From positions 58,843 through 122,842 of the forward strand of contig NZ_FNRJ01000012.1 in the NCBI RefSeq assembly GCF_900107855.1: a stretch of DNA of 64,000 bases, in the 5' to 3' direction. The notes below the pieces were generated by a model, which was not told the DNA's origin, did not search any database, and was given only the letters and a program-made list of their open reading frames with translations. This document shows positions 1 through 8,581 of the stretch, one piece after another (within the stretch, counting starts at the first letter, position 1; the number at the start of each line of letters is the position of its first letter). The DNA comes from Marinobacterium iners DSM 11526 (lineage in GTDB: Bacteria > Pseudomonadota > Gammaproteobacteria > Pseudomonadales > Balneatricaceae). The position numbers and the translations under genes were made by a program.

Positions 1-2
1 CC

Positions 3-581
3 ATTTACCTCGACACAGCCATGGAGCTAAAGCGCAAGCAAGGGAAAAGTGATGACAACGAAGCGGCGGTGGAGCAACTGGAATTTGATTTGGTGCTGTT
101 TGCCTCCAGCATTATTGATTATGACTACATCATGGGGCTGATCGCCAAATCCACCCAAAAGACTGGCAAGCAGAAAATGACTCGCCAGCAACTGATCGAC
201 CTGATCAGCGCTAATGCCAATTTGATGGAAGAGCGCGAAGACATTATTGCGTACATCAATAGCCTGAAGGCAGGTGAAGCGCTAAATGAAAAGCAAATCC
301 GCGAAGGCTACCAGGCTTTTAAAGCGCAGAAAGCCGCGCAGGTATTAACGCAAATAGCTGAGAAACATGGACTGCAAACCCCAGCGCTGCAAGCTTTTAT
401 AGACGGTATTCTGGATCGTATGATCTTCGATGGGGAACAACTCACCGACCTGTTGGCCCCCTTAGAGCTGGGCTGGAAAGCGCGTCGCGTGGCGGAGCTG
501 GCTTTAATGGAAGATTTGGTGCCTTACCTGCAAAAACAGGCCGAGGGGCGAGAGATTTCGGGATTAGATGCCTATGAGTAA
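3..581 (+). CDS. hsdR: Type I restriction enzyme R subunit, C-terminal part (5' truncated by window edge)
   Basis: The frame is already open at the first bases, so this is the last ~192 residues of a longer protein, not a gene starting at the internal ATG at 21. The visible part is charged and helical, as in the C-terminal domain of HsdR that docks on the methylase core; the SF2 motor and nuclease domains lie outside the window. Assignment rests mainly on context: it overlaps the start of hsdS and is followed by hsdM. HsdR supplies ATP-driven translocation and cleavage in the R2M2S1 complex. The stop at 579-581 overlaps the hsdS start, implying translational coupling. Confidence 0.85.
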   Translation: MYLDTAMELKRKQGKSDDNEAAVEQLEFDLVLFASSIIDYDYIMGLIAKSTQKTGKQKMTRQQLIDLISANANLMEEREDIIAYINSLKAGEALNEKQIREGYQAFKAQKAAQVLTQIAEKHGLQTPALQAFIDGILDRMIFDGEQLTDLLAPLELGWKARRVAELALMEDLVPYLQKQAEGREISGLDAYE

Positions 582-1845
582 GCAAAAGAAAGGATTGGTT
601 CCAGAGCTGCGGTTTCCTGAGTTTGAGAAGGAGCCTAACTGGCCATGCGTGCAGTTGAATGCCGTGGCCAGAAGGTCAACAAGTAAGAACAAGGGAGAGA
701 AAGTTTCCCGTGTGCTTACTAACTCTGCGATTGATGGAGTTGTTGACCAGCGAGATTATTTCGAAAAGGATATTGCGGTCAAAGGAAATCTTGAAAGCTA
801 CTACATAGTTGATAAAGGCGATTACGTCTATAACCCAAGAATTTCATCCACCGCACCGGTAGGGCCAATCTCGAAGAACAAGGTTGGCAAAGGGGTGATG
901 TCTCCGCTTTACACAGTCTTTAATTTTAATAGTAAGAAGAATGATTTTTTCGAGCAGTTCTTCAAGTCGTCCAGATGGCATGGCTATTTACAAACGATCT
1001 CGAATAGTGGTGCACGCCATGATCGTATGAGTATTACCAGCGGTGAATTTATGGCAATGCCTGTTCCTAACCCTAGTGATATGGAACAACAAAAAATCGC
1101 CGACTGCCTTGCCTCTGTCGACGAATTGATAACGCTGCACACCCAAAAACTCAACACCCTCAAAGACCATAGAAAAGGCTTGATGCAACAACTCTTTCCC
1201 GCCGAAGGTGAAACAGTGCCCAAACTACGATTCCCTGAGTTTAAAGGTAAGGAGAGTTGGGTTGCTTTACAGTTACAGGATTTCAGCACAATTATCAGAG
1301 GTGCAAGTCCAAGACCAAAAGGCGATCCAAGGTATTATGGCGGAAGCGTGCCTCGTTTGATGGGGCAGGATGTTTCACGGGATGGCAAATGGGTTACTCC
1401 GTGCATAGATTATTTGACTGATGAAGGTGCGAAGTTAAGCCGATTTTGTAAAAAGGGAACTTTAACAATTATTTGTTCCGGTGATGTCGGTGTTCCAAGC
1501 TTTTTGTCTGTAGATGCATGTATACATGATGGGTTTCTTGCGCTAACTAAGATTAATTCAAAAGTTATTAATAAAGAGTTTCTCTACTATTGTTTGGTTA
1601 ATCTATACAGCGTCTTTAATGACTCAGCTACTCATGGCGGTATCTATATAAATTTAACCACTTCAATACTTAAGGAGTTTCAGGTTTCAATTCCTGAGAG
1701 CCTAGAAGAACAAGGATCGATAGTTTCGGTACTTGCGGCTGTAGATGATCTAATTGCTGCTCAAGATTCTTACCTGTCTGATTTAAAGAATCATAAAGTC
1801 GGATTGATGCAAAAACTCTTCCCAGTCATGGATAATGCTGTCTGA
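574..1845 (+). CDS. hsdS: Type I restriction-modification specificity subunit S
   Basis: HsdS sets the DNA target of both the methylase and the restriction complex. The ~423-residue protein has the two-repeat architecture of the family. Two target-recognition domains (about 20-165 and 225-370) are each preceded by a LRFPEF-type segment and each followed by a conserved helical spacer. The spacers read EQQKIADCLASVDELI followed by GLMQQLFP, and EEQGSIVSVLAAVDDLI followed by GLMQKLFP. I chose ATG 574; ATG 568 is two codons upstream and also possible. The gene overlaps hsdR at its start, and its TGA overlaps the ATG of the next gene by one base (TGATG). The target sequence cannot be read from the protein. 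Confidence 0.93.
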   Translation: MSKQKKGLVPELRFPEFEKEPNWPCVQLNAVARRSTSKNKGEKVSRVLTNSAIDGVVDQRDYFEKDIAVKGNLESYYIVDKGDYVYNPRISSTAPVGPISKNKVGKGVMSPLYTVFNFNSKKNDFFEQFFKSSRWHGYLQTISNSGARHDRMSITSGEFMAMPVPNPSDMEQQKIADCLASVDELITLHTQKLNTLKDHRKGLMQQLFPAEGETVPKLRFPEFKGKESWVALQLQDFSTIIRGASPRPKGDPRYYGGSVPRLMGQDVSRDGKWVTPCIDYLTDEGAKLSRFCKKGTLTIICSGDVGVPSFLSVDACIHDGFLALTKINSKVINKEFLYYCLVNLYSVFNDSATHGGIYINLTTSILKEFQVSIPESLEEQGSIVSVLAAVDDLIAAQDSYLSDLKNHKVGLMQKLFPVMDNAV

Positions 1846-2978
1846 TGAGCGATAAGCCAAAAATTTACAATTACAAAGCTCTTCGAAATGTCGTTACACG
1901 GATAAGAGATGATTTGCGTCAAAATGATAATGGCGGTGTCGATTTCGTGCTGCTATATGCATATAACGGCACAGGCAAGACCCGCCTATCAATGGAATTT
2001 AAAGAAGCCGGCAAGCGTAAGCGGGGCCAAGAGCGAGACACCCTTTACTTTAATGCGTTTACCGAGGATTTGTTTCATTGGGATAACGACTTGGAGAACG
2101 ACGCCAACAGAGTGTTGCAGATCAATTCAGACTCCAAGTTTTTTGAAGGCTTTAAAGAGTTGGCCCTCGAAGACAAGATTTTCGCTTACCTAGCACGCTA
2201 CAGTAACTTCAACTTTAAGGTCGATTACGATAACTGGAATGTTAGCTTCAGCAAACTGGTGAAGAATCCGCGATTTCGTCCAGGTTCCGAAGAGCCAGAG
2301 ACGATCGTGCAAGACAGCATAAAGATTTCGCGCGGTGAGGAGAATATCTTTATCTGGTGTGTGTTTCTGGCGATTTGTGAACTAGTTATAGATGGATCAG
2401 AAGCCTACAGCTGGGTGAAGTATTTCTATATCGACGATCCTATCTCATCGTTGGATGACAACAATGCCATTGCTGTGGGTTCCGACCTGGCGAAGCTGTT
2501 GAGACGCTCAATTGGCAAGGTGAAAACGGTCATATCGTCGCATCACAGCTTGTTTTTTAACGTTATGTGCAATGAGTTAAAAAAGCAGCCGCATAAATCC
2601 TATTTCATTTACAGCCGTAATGGTGATGGCTATAGCCTTCAATCCACCACAGACACGCCGTTTTTCCATCATGTTGCCATGCTCAGCGAACTAAAGAAAG
2701 CCGCTGATGCCGGTAGGCTCTATGCAAACCACTTTAATGTATTGCGCGGGGTGTTAGAAAAAACCTCCGCTTTCTTCGGTTTTAAGGACTTTTCAGGCTG
2801 TATTCACGGTATCGAGGATGAGGTGCTTTTCTCCCGCGCTTTAAACCTGTTAAGCCATGGGGATTACTCTTTGTTTGATCCAAAAGAGCTCACCGAAGAC
2901 AACAAACGACTTTTCAACAGCATTCTTAATGGGTTTCTGGCGCGATATGCCTTCGATTTGCCCGATATCCATGCGTAA
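1845..2978 (+). CDS. PrrC-like ATPase / candidate anticodon nuclease inside the hsd operon
   Basis: A 377-residue protein with ABC-type ATPase motifs. Walker A is YNGTGKT at 40-46, the signature-like segment ISRGEE at 161-166, Walker B plus D-loop FYIDDPISSLD at 194-204, and the switch histidines SSHH at 231-234. Downstream of the ATPase are R301, E305 and H338, an R-x3-E...H arrangement spaced 4 and 37 residues. In E. coli PrrC the reported catalytic triad is R320, E324, H356 (4 and 36), in a protein of similar length. R331-x6-H338 also fits a HEPN-type RNase motif. PrrC is held silent by a type I R-M complex and cuts tRNA-Lys when phage disable restriction; its gene sits within the hsd cluster, as here. 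Start overlaps hsdS by one base. The nuclease function is inferred; a generic R-M-linked AAA protein is the alternative. Confidence 0.72.
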   Translation: MSDKPKIYNYKALRNVVTRIRDDLRQNDNGGVDFVLLYAYNGTGKTRLSMEFKEAGKRKRGQERDTLYFNAFTEDLFHWDNDLENDANRVLQINSDSKFFEGFKELALEDKIFAYLARYSNFNFKVDYDNWNVSFSKLVKNPRFRPGSEEPETIVQDSIKISRGEENIFIWCVFLAICELVIDGSEAYSWVKYFYIDDPISSLDDNNAIAVGSDLAKLLRRSIGKVKTVISSHHSLFFNVMCNELKKQPHKSYFIYSRNGDGYSLQSTTDTPFFHHVAMLSELKKAADAGRLYANHFNVLRGVLEKTSAFFGFKDFSGCIHGIEDEVLFSRALNLLSHGDYSLFDPKELTEDNKRLFNSILNGFLARYAFDLPDIHA

Positions 2979-2993
2979 AGGTAGATAACTAAT

Positions 2994-4625
2994 ATGACAA
3001 AAGAACAACTCAATCAGCTTGGCAAAACCCTCTGGGATATTGCTGATCAATTACGTGGCGCGATGAATGCCGATGACTTCCGCGATTACATGCTGTCTTT
3101 TCTATTCTTGCGTTATCTTTCTGATAACTACGAGCAGGCAGCTAAAAAGGAATTGGGGCGTGATTACCCAGAACCAGAGAAAGATGATCGTCGCGCACCT
3201 CTAGCAATCTGGTATCAGAACAACCCAGCTGATATTGCCGATTTTGAAAAGCAGATGCGGATTAAAACCCATTATGTAATTGAGCCTGCGTTTCTGTGGA
3301 GCAGCGTGGCCGAAATGGCACGTACTCAACATGCCGATCTGCTGGATACCTTATGGAAGGGCTTTAAGTACATTGAAGAGAAGTCCTTTAACAGCACGTT
3401 TCAGGGCTTGTTCTCGGAAATCAACCTGCACTCTGAAAAGCTTGGCAAAAAACCTGCTGATCGTAATGCAAAGCTTTGTACGATTATTCAAAAGATTGCC
3501 GAAGGTATATCTCATTTCAGTACTGATACCGATATTTTGGGTGATGCGTACGAATACCTGATCGGTCAGTTTGCCGCAGGCTCGGGCAAAAAGGCGGGAG
3601 AGTTCTACACCCCTCAGCCAATTTCACAGATTTTGTCTGAGATCGTAACACTTGACAGCCAGGAACCAGCGACTGGCAAAAAGAAAAAGATCAAACAGGT
3701 TCTGGATTTTGCCTGTGGCTCAGGCTCATTGCTGCTAAATGTGCGCAAGCAGATAGGCCCCCACGGAATTGGCAAGATCTACGGGCAAGAAAAAAATATC
3801 ACCACCTACAACCTTGCCCGCATGAACATGCTGTTGCATGGGGTAAAGGATACCGAGTTTGAAATTCATCACGGTGATACGCTAGAGAATGACTGGGATA
3901 TTCTCAATGAGATGAACCCCGCCAAAAAGATGCAGTTCGACGCCGTCGTAGCCAATCCGCCTTTCAGTTTGCGCTGGGAGCCGACCGAGGCATTAGGTGA
4001 GGATTTCCGCTTCAAGAACTACGGCCTTGCTCCTAAATCAGCGGCTGACTTTGCCTTCCTTCTTCACGGATTCCATTTCCTAAGTGATGATGGGGTTATG
4101 GCGATAATACTGCCGCACGGTGTGTTGTTCCGTGGCGGCGCAGAAGAGCGCATTCGTACCAAACTATTAAAGGATGGCCATATCGATACCGTCATTGGCC
4201 TTCCAGCCAATCTGTTTTTCTCGACAGGCATACCTGTTTGCATTTTGGTGCTCAAGCGATGTAAGAAGTCGGACGATGTATTGTTCATCAATGCTTCTGA
4301 TTCGGAGCATTTTGAGAAAGGTAAACGCCAGAATTACCTATTACCAGAGCACATTGGAAAGATCATAAGTACTTATCGGTTTCGCAACGAAGAAGAGCGA
4401 TATGCTCGCCGTGTTTCCATAGAAGAAATTGAGAAAAATGGTTATAACCTAAATATCTCCCGTTATGTAAGTACAGCACAGCCTGAAGACATAATAGATT
4501 TGGAGGCAGTTCACAATACGCTGGTATCGCTTGAGGAAAAGATCAACAAATCGACCGCTCTCCACAACACGTTTCTGACAGAGCTAGGCCTTCCAGCATT
4601 GCCTCATCAAGATCGGAGTAGCTAA
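2994..4625 (+). CDS. hsdM: Type I restriction-modification methyltransferase subunit M
   Basis: N6-adenine methyltransferase of the type I complex: it modifies the sequence chosen by HsdS with S-adenosylmethionine and forms the M2S core to which HsdR binds. The 543-residue protein has the N-terminal helical HsdM domain (about 8-160), the AGEFYTP motif at 201-207, the SAM-binding motif DFACGSGSLL at 238-247 and the catalytic NPPF motif at 321-324, all intact. Starts 15 bases after the PrrC-like gene. The local order hsdR-hsdS-prrC-like-hsdM differs from the E. coli prr order (hsdM-hsdS-prrC-hsdR). A perfect palindrome follows 43 bases after the stop. Confidence 0.96.
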   Translation: MTKEQLNQLGKTLWDIADQLRGAMNADDFRDYMLSFLFLRYLSDNYEQAAKKELGRDYPEPEKDDRRAPLAIWYQNNPADIADFEKQMRIKTHYVIEPAFLWSSVAEMARTQHADLLDTLWKGFKYIEEKSFNSTFQGLFSEINLHSEKLGKKPADRNAKLCTIIQKIAEGISHFSTDTDILGDAYEYLIGQFAAGSGKKAGEFYTPQPISQILSEIVTLDSQEPATGKKKKIKQVLDFACGSGSLLLNVRKQIGPHGIGKIYGQEKNITTYNLARMNMLLHGVKDTEFEIHHGDTLENDWDILNEMNPAKKMQFDAVVANPPFSLRWEPTEALGEDFRFKNYGLAPKSAADFAFLLHGFHFLSDDGVMAIILPHGVLFRGGAEERIRTKLLKDGHIDTVIGLPANLFFSTGIPVCILVLKRCKKSDDVLFINASDSEHFEKGKRQNYLLPEHIGKIISTYRFRNEEERYARRVSIEEIEKNGYNLNISRYVSTAQPEDIIDLEAVHNTLVSLEEKINKSTALHNTFLTELGLPALPHQDRSS

Positions 4626-4667
4626 GCTGATCACCACGGTTTCACTGAGGTCGCGTCAAGGCCCTCT

Positions 4668-4699
4668 ACAGGCATGTTAATAATTATTAACATGCCTGT
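4668..4699. repeat. Perfect 32-bp palindrome after hsdM
   Basis: A gap-free inverted repeat: 16 bases beginning ACAGGCATGTTAATAA are followed immediately by their exact reverse complement, centred between 4683 and 4684. It lies 43 bp past the hsdM stop. There is no T-run on either side, so it is a poor intrinsic terminator, although an RNA copy would fold strongly. Alternatives are a dimeric protein-binding site, a recombination/cruciform site, or a boundary mark of the defence island. Confidence 0.8.
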
Positions 4700-4853
4700 G
4701 TACCCAAGTGATAATCCCTTGGCGCACCACCAACTTTACAGACACACCTTTTAGCATAGGACGCATCGCACAACGCAGCACAGCGTCAGCTTTAGATCGA
4801 GAGCTACATCTCCCCCGGCCTTCGCCAATGTCTGCTCTGTGCGCTAGTCAGGC

Positions 4854-5290
4854 TTAACCAGTCAGTGACGCTTGAGTTGCCCAACGCTGACCTTTAGGGA
4901 GCTCTAATAAACGTAAACCGGCAATTGATGCCAGCAGCATTTGCACCCATCCCATGAGGTGGAGCCGAAGGGGCCATGTAATGGGCATCGCGATGTCTGC
5001 ATCGCTTAGAAGAAATTGGTTGCCTGCTTCCGTTGTGCTTGGACAAAGCCAGCACCTTGTGGTGAGTTTTCACGAATCATTACCTCATTCTGATTGGTAG
5101 AATTCAGGTTAGGACCAAAAGTTATTGATTCGAGGTTCCTCAGCAACATAGGCCAACGGTGCGCAGTAACAAAAGGCATGGCAAGGAGCTGGGTTAACTG
5201 TAGGCCTGTTTGCACACACTGGGGGAACTCTGGAAGCTCCATTGCTTCAATTTCAGGCCAGGCTCCAGCCATGAGACTGGAACCTGGCCT
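4854..5290 (-). pseudogene. Relic of an unidentified gene, frameshifted C-terminal fragment
   Basis: On the minus strand an open frame from about 5290 to 5006 (with segments RWPMLLRNLESITFGPNL and GAGFVQAQRKQATN) ends in a stop. The adjacent frame continues directly (FLLSDADIAMPITWPLRL, then MGWVQMLLASIAGLRLLELP) to a stop at 4854-4856. A single-base shift near 5008 joins them into one natural-looking sequence of ~140 residues. There is no ribosome-binding site at the internal ATG (5272), and the upstream part is missing because the DUF4132 gene ends at 5301. I do not recognise the family. Together with the palindrome this accounts for most of the 675-bp stretch between hsdM and the next intact gene; I see nothing else in 4700-4850. 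Confidence 0.4.
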
Positions 5291-5291
5291 G
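5254..5291 (-). terminator. Hairpin just downstream of the DUF4132 gene
   Basis: Two 15-base arms (5254-5268 and 5277-5291, starting CAGGCCAGG) pair with one internal mismatch around an 8-base loop, 10 bp beyond the DUF4132 stop codon. No U-tract follows, so factor-independent termination is uncertain, but position and stability suit a 3'-end hairpin. Confidence 0.45.
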
Positions 5292-5300
5292 CTGGCGAAC

Positions 5301-7895
5301 CTACAGCTGTCTTAGAATGGTTGAATCGGTGATTTTGTCGTCTTCCGCTAGCATAAATGCCTTGGACAGGACGATTGAAAGCCCGCTGTCACCCTCGAAG
5401 GGCAGGAAAACCCGGCTCAGGTGCTTGTTCTTGCTTCGGCTGGGCACAATGCACAGATAACGATCATTAGGACAAATCAGGATATTGCCACTGCCGATAT
5501 GGATCTTATAGGTGTGGCGTGAGCCTTCAACAAACAGGAACTTGCCGTCAATATGTGTTTTGTCCCGAATTTTTAATTTGGGCAGCAGCCTTTCAAGCAC
5601 AGCCTTGCGCGTTTTAGCCACTTCCGTCAGGTCCCCGAATGAATAGCTCTGCCAGTACTCACGATACTGCGGACGTGCCTCAGGCCCACCATCCTGCCAC
5701 TGGGGATCGTTACCCACACTGGCAACACCAACAAAAAGGTCAAGGTCCCGCATAATTTCCGACAGCACAAGCGGCGGAATATCTGTCAGGGGAACAGGTT
5801 CGTCGCCGTCTCGACAGAAGCGCAGTTGATCCGAGGCCACGTAATGCCAGATACCGACATCATTAACGTTGTCAGCGATTTCATTGATCCAGTACTGAGC
5901 TTCCAGGTTATAGGCCGGAAGCGTCCTGCGAGCAATTCCACCATTACGATCATCATCGTGAATGCCCAGCAGCGAATACTTCCAGCCGCGTATGGCTGCC
6001 AACGAATTAAACTGATGTTGCTTGAGGATGTGAGCCGCCATGCGGTTGGAGTACAGCCGCGTGTTGATCTCTGCATCGGTCAGGATATACACCTCGCGAT
6101 ATGCCTGTTTAAAAGGCTGGCTAACTGCCAGCTCTTCAAGACGATCACGCCAGGCCAGCACCTCTTCCGGAGATGAGTCGATGGGGTGCCAAAGACGGAT
6201 TTCACGGATATCTGCTGGCACCAGCAACTCGCCGTTGACGTTCTGCCAGTGCTCATCATGATAGAGCGCTGGCGTCCCATCGAGTGCCCATATCAGCTTT
6301 CGGGCAATGTCTGCCACCAACCCGTGGTGTAGGTAATATGTTTCAAAATCATCCTTGGACCAGCGCATATCTTCAAGATAGAGGCGATCAATGCGGTCGC
6401 GCTGCGACGTGGATGATTGTTTAACCTGCTTTTCCAGAGCCCGCATTTGCTTCAATTTGGCCGAATGGTCGGCACTGTTCTTAACGAAGGCTGGGGCTGT
6501 TTTCTGTGGTGAACCATCCGGTTTGATCCACTGTAGTTGCGTCGCCCCAACACCTGAGTGTTTTAGTACCAGGCGATAATCGTCAAAGGCTTCTACTCGC
6601 TCGCCAGCGTTCAGTCCAAAGTCCGGTACGGCGATCTCTTCGATCTGCGCAGGCCTGATGCCCTGTTTGGCCGCCTGCTCGTCGATAAAGTTCTGAATCA
6701 GCTTTTGCGTGTTGTTCTGACGAATGCGCAGCTTCAAACGCGACAGGTGGCTGATACCCGCCAGCCCCGGCGCTTGTGCCAACGCATAAATGCCGGCATT
6801 GCCCACACTAGCGGCTACTGGGCCGTGCCTGGGGATTTTCTGGAAGCACTTTTCCGTCAATAGCGCGATGGATTGCAGAGTTTGCGGATCATGAAACCAG
6901 CTCTGTAACCAAAGCAAACCTTTCAACAGGCTGAAGCTATGAGCTTCGATAAACACGACGTCACGATACGTATAAGTGTGGACAATATACTGCTCGGTAT
7001 ACTCTGTTTCGGTCATTTGGAGCTGTGCCGCTGCGGCCAGCCAACGGTTGGTGCAAGACCTGAATACAGGCACACCGATTTCATCCACCAGAGGTCTAAG
7101 CGTATTGAGAAATTTTTGGGACGGCGTACCCCCGTCGGCCATACTGAGATGATGAAACAGGTGATGCCACTTTCCCCTTTCCTCTGCACTTATCTGCCCC
7201 ATGTCAGCTTGCACCAGGGAACCAAAGGGACCCCCTCCGAGCTCGTAAGCCGGCATCTGAAATATACCGGACTCACCTGCCTTAACCAGGATGCGCTCAA
7301 GCTTTTTGGCTGCCCAGCAAACTTGTCGCGTTTCTCCCCTGAGATGGCGTACAACGCACTCTTGTCCAATCAGGTTAGAGATATCCTCCGCAATGATTTC
7401 GTTCAGGCCCCACCGTTTAATATGTTTTTCAATCTGCATAACCAGGGCGGTGAAGGGGCCAGATAAAATATCCAGGTCAGGGGGTGACTGGTCGGTAATG
7501 CCATATAACGCCCGGAACAGCTGGAAAAACGAGAAACCATCCGGGAAGTCGATGCGCGTACGCATCAGGGTATTCAGCAAATTGGCATGAACGAGACGGC
7601 GCAGGTATTCCGGGTCGTCATCTTGTGATGAACGACTGACTGCGTTGTGATTAAGCTGCGATATCAGATAAAGCAGGAATTCGATTTTTTCTTCTGCAGG
7701 CAACACTTCTAGAGTTGCATAGGTCTCACAGCCCTTGAGCGGTAGGCTAGAGTGGGTGGGAATATAGCGCGTTTTAGCCAGCACGTGCGATTCAATATCA
7801 CTGAGCAATGCGTCCATTTCAGGATGTTTTTCAACAGGATGACCAGCGAGAATCTTGCTCATCAGTACGTCCATATGCTTAACGATGGCATTCAC
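5301..7895 (-). CDS. DUF4132-type large protein of unknown function
   Basis: An 864-residue soluble protein with no signal peptide and no visible nucleotide-binding motif. The middle and C-terminal part resembles the DUF4132 proteins that are sometimes fused to WGR domains (MolR family): a segment around 520-720 with WSKDDFETYYLHHGLVADIA and WALDGTPALY, and a terminal domain from about 740 (YSFGDLTEVAKTRKAVLERL) that ends near the stop. The family has no established biochemical role. Start is GTG 7895, with GGAGG seven bases upstream and three bases after the stop of the 132-residue partner gene, so the two are surely one operon. Placement between a restriction operon and IS relics suggests accessory, possibly defence-related, DNA; that is inference only. 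Family recognition is from memory of sequence character. Confidence 0.7.
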   Translation of the reverse strand: MNAIVKHMDVLMSKILAGHPVEKHPEMDALLSDIESHVLAKTRYIPTHSSLPLKGCETYATLEVLPAEEKIEFLLYLISQLNHNAVSRSSQDDDPEYLRRLVHANLLNTLMRTRIDFPDGFSFFQLFRALYGITDQSPPDLDILSGPFTALVMQIEKHIKRWGLNEIIAEDISNLIGQECVVRHLRGETRQVCWAAKKLERILVKAGESGIFQMPAYELGGGPFGSLVQADMGQISAEERGKWHHLFHHLSMADGGTPSQKFLNTLRPLVDEIGVPVFRSCTNRWLAAAAQLQMTETEYTEQYIVHTYTYRDVVFIEAHSFSLLKGLLWLQSWFHDPQTLQSIALLTEKCFQKIPRHGPVAASVGNAGIYALAQAPGLAGISHLSRLKLRIRQNNTQKLIQNFIDEQAAKQGIRPAQIEEIAVPDFGLNAGERVEAFDDYRLVLKHSGVGATQLQWIKPDGSPQKTAPAFVKNSADHSAKLKQMRALEKQVKQSSTSQRDRIDRLYLEDMRWSKDDFETYYLHHGLVADIARKLIWALDGTPALYHDEHWQNVNGELLVPADIREIRLWHPIDSSPEEVLAWRDRLEELAVSQPFKQAYREVYILTDAEINTRLYSNRMAAHILKQHQFNSLAAIRGWKYSLLGIHDDDRNGGIARRTLPAYNLEAQYWINEIADNVNDVGIWHYVASDQLRFCRDGDEPVPLTDIPPLVLSEIMRDLDLFVGVASVGNDPQWQDGGPEARPQYREYWQSYSFGDLTEVAKTRKAVLERLLPKLKIRDKTHIDGKFLFVEGSRHTYKIHIGSGNILICPNDRYLCIVPSRSKNKHLSRVFLPFEGDSGLSIVLSKAFMLAEDDKITDSTILRQL

Positions 7896-7898
7896 AAC

Positions 7899-8297
7899 TT
7901 AGCCTCCGACCAAGGGTGTCAATTTAATGAACGATACTCGTGTTTGCGGTCGAATGGTGATGATATCGTCCAAGTGTTCCACCTGACTGTCGCCGATAAA
8001 GATGAAGAAGCCGTTGCTTTCGAATGCCTGCAGGGCAATCGCAATTTGCTTGTCAACATCTACGAGCGGGCGCTTTTTACCTGGCCCATTCAGCTGTCGC
8101 TCGAGTTCAGTGGGCTGCACCAGATCAAATTTGTCCGTCGAAGCGGACCGGTTATAACGGATGACCTCCTGCATTACCCGTTCAGTGATGACATCCCTGA
8201 CCGAAACCTCAACACGGTCAAAACTCATCTGCCATTCATTGAAAATTGTTCCTAAGCCGTTTTCATCACGTATGTGCAATATGTTCTCGTGTAACAC
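7899..8297 (-). CDS. Conserved-looking 132-residue protein, partner of the DUF4132 gene
   Basis: First gene of a two-gene operon. It starts at GTG 8297 behind a strong GGAGGAAG site seven bases away and ends three bases before the DUF4132 start. The protein is small and soluble, rich in short strands. It contains VRDVITERVMQEVIRYN, an acidic/basic middle region (RPLVDVDKQIAIALQAFESN) and a C-terminal strand pair (IITIRPQTRVSFIKLTPLVGG). No transmembrane segment, signal peptide or cofactor motif is visible and I do not recognise a named family. The fixed pairing suggests that it is a subunit or regulator of the DUF4132 protein. The alternative is an independent gene that merely shares the promoter. 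Confidence 0.7.
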   Translation of the reverse strand: MLHENILHIRDENGLGTIFNEWQMSFDRVEVSVRDVITERVMQEVIRYNRSASTDKFDLVQPTELERQLNGPGKKRPLVDVDKQIAIALQAFESNGFFIFIGDSQVEHLDDIITIRPQTRVSFIKLTPLVGG

Positions 8298-8398
8298 GAA
8301 TATCTTCCTCCTGAAGATCCAAAAAGCCTACGGATTTGATTCCCTATTGAATCTGTCCACTTACGCTCATATTCTTTCCGCGAGCGTGTGACCATCTT

Positions 8399-8421
8399 AT
8401 TAGGCATCCTTACTGCCTAAT
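8399..8421. promoter_or_regulatory. Perfect inverted repeat upstream of the DUF4132 operon
   Basis: ATTAGGCA and its exact complement TGCCTAAT flank a 7-base spacer, about 100 bp upstream of the first gene of the minus-strand DUF4132 operon. It could be an operator or a weak terminator for transcription entering from the IS side; no regulator is encoded next to it. Confidence 0.35.
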
Positions 8422-8439
8422 TTAGGCCAATAATGTACA

Positions 8440-8546
8440 GTTGGCGCATTGCTGCGCTTTCACTCCGGCACTCAGTTGTCGGGACAGCAGCCCTGCTAAG
8501 TCGATTAAAGCTCCCGCCATGAAAAGGCTCATTCAGTAAAGCGAAG
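8440..8546. repeat. 107-bp direct repeat, copy A
   Basis: Matches 14469-14575 over 107 bases with no gap and 8 substitutions (about 92%), in the same orientation. In copy B the repeat contains the last codons and stop of the PhoD-like gene plus 3' sequence. Copy A carries the equivalent codons (reading LRFTE-stop on the minus strand), then is cut off at 8547 by the end of an IS256-type element. It therefore looks like the severed 3' tail of a second phoD-like gene, or one boundary of a 6-kb duplicated or mobile segment. Confidence 0.85.
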
Positions 8547-8570
8547 GAGGGTGTTCAAAACTCTGTGTCA
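8547..8570. repeat. Probable terminal end of the IS256-type element
   Basis: The bases beginning GAGGGTGTTCAAAACTCTG, 12 bases beyond the transposase stop, have the character of IS256-family termini and begin exactly where the homology between the two 107-bp repeats stops. The matching opposite end is not visible beyond 9305, so the element has lost its other terminus. Confidence 0.5.
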
Positions 8571-8581
8571 GCCAACCAGCC

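Noticed and set aside
5006..5272. 88-codon minus-strand frame as an intact gene
   Set aside because: Starts inside a hairpin without a ribosome-binding site and joins a neighbouring frame by a one-base shift; better explained as part of a relic.
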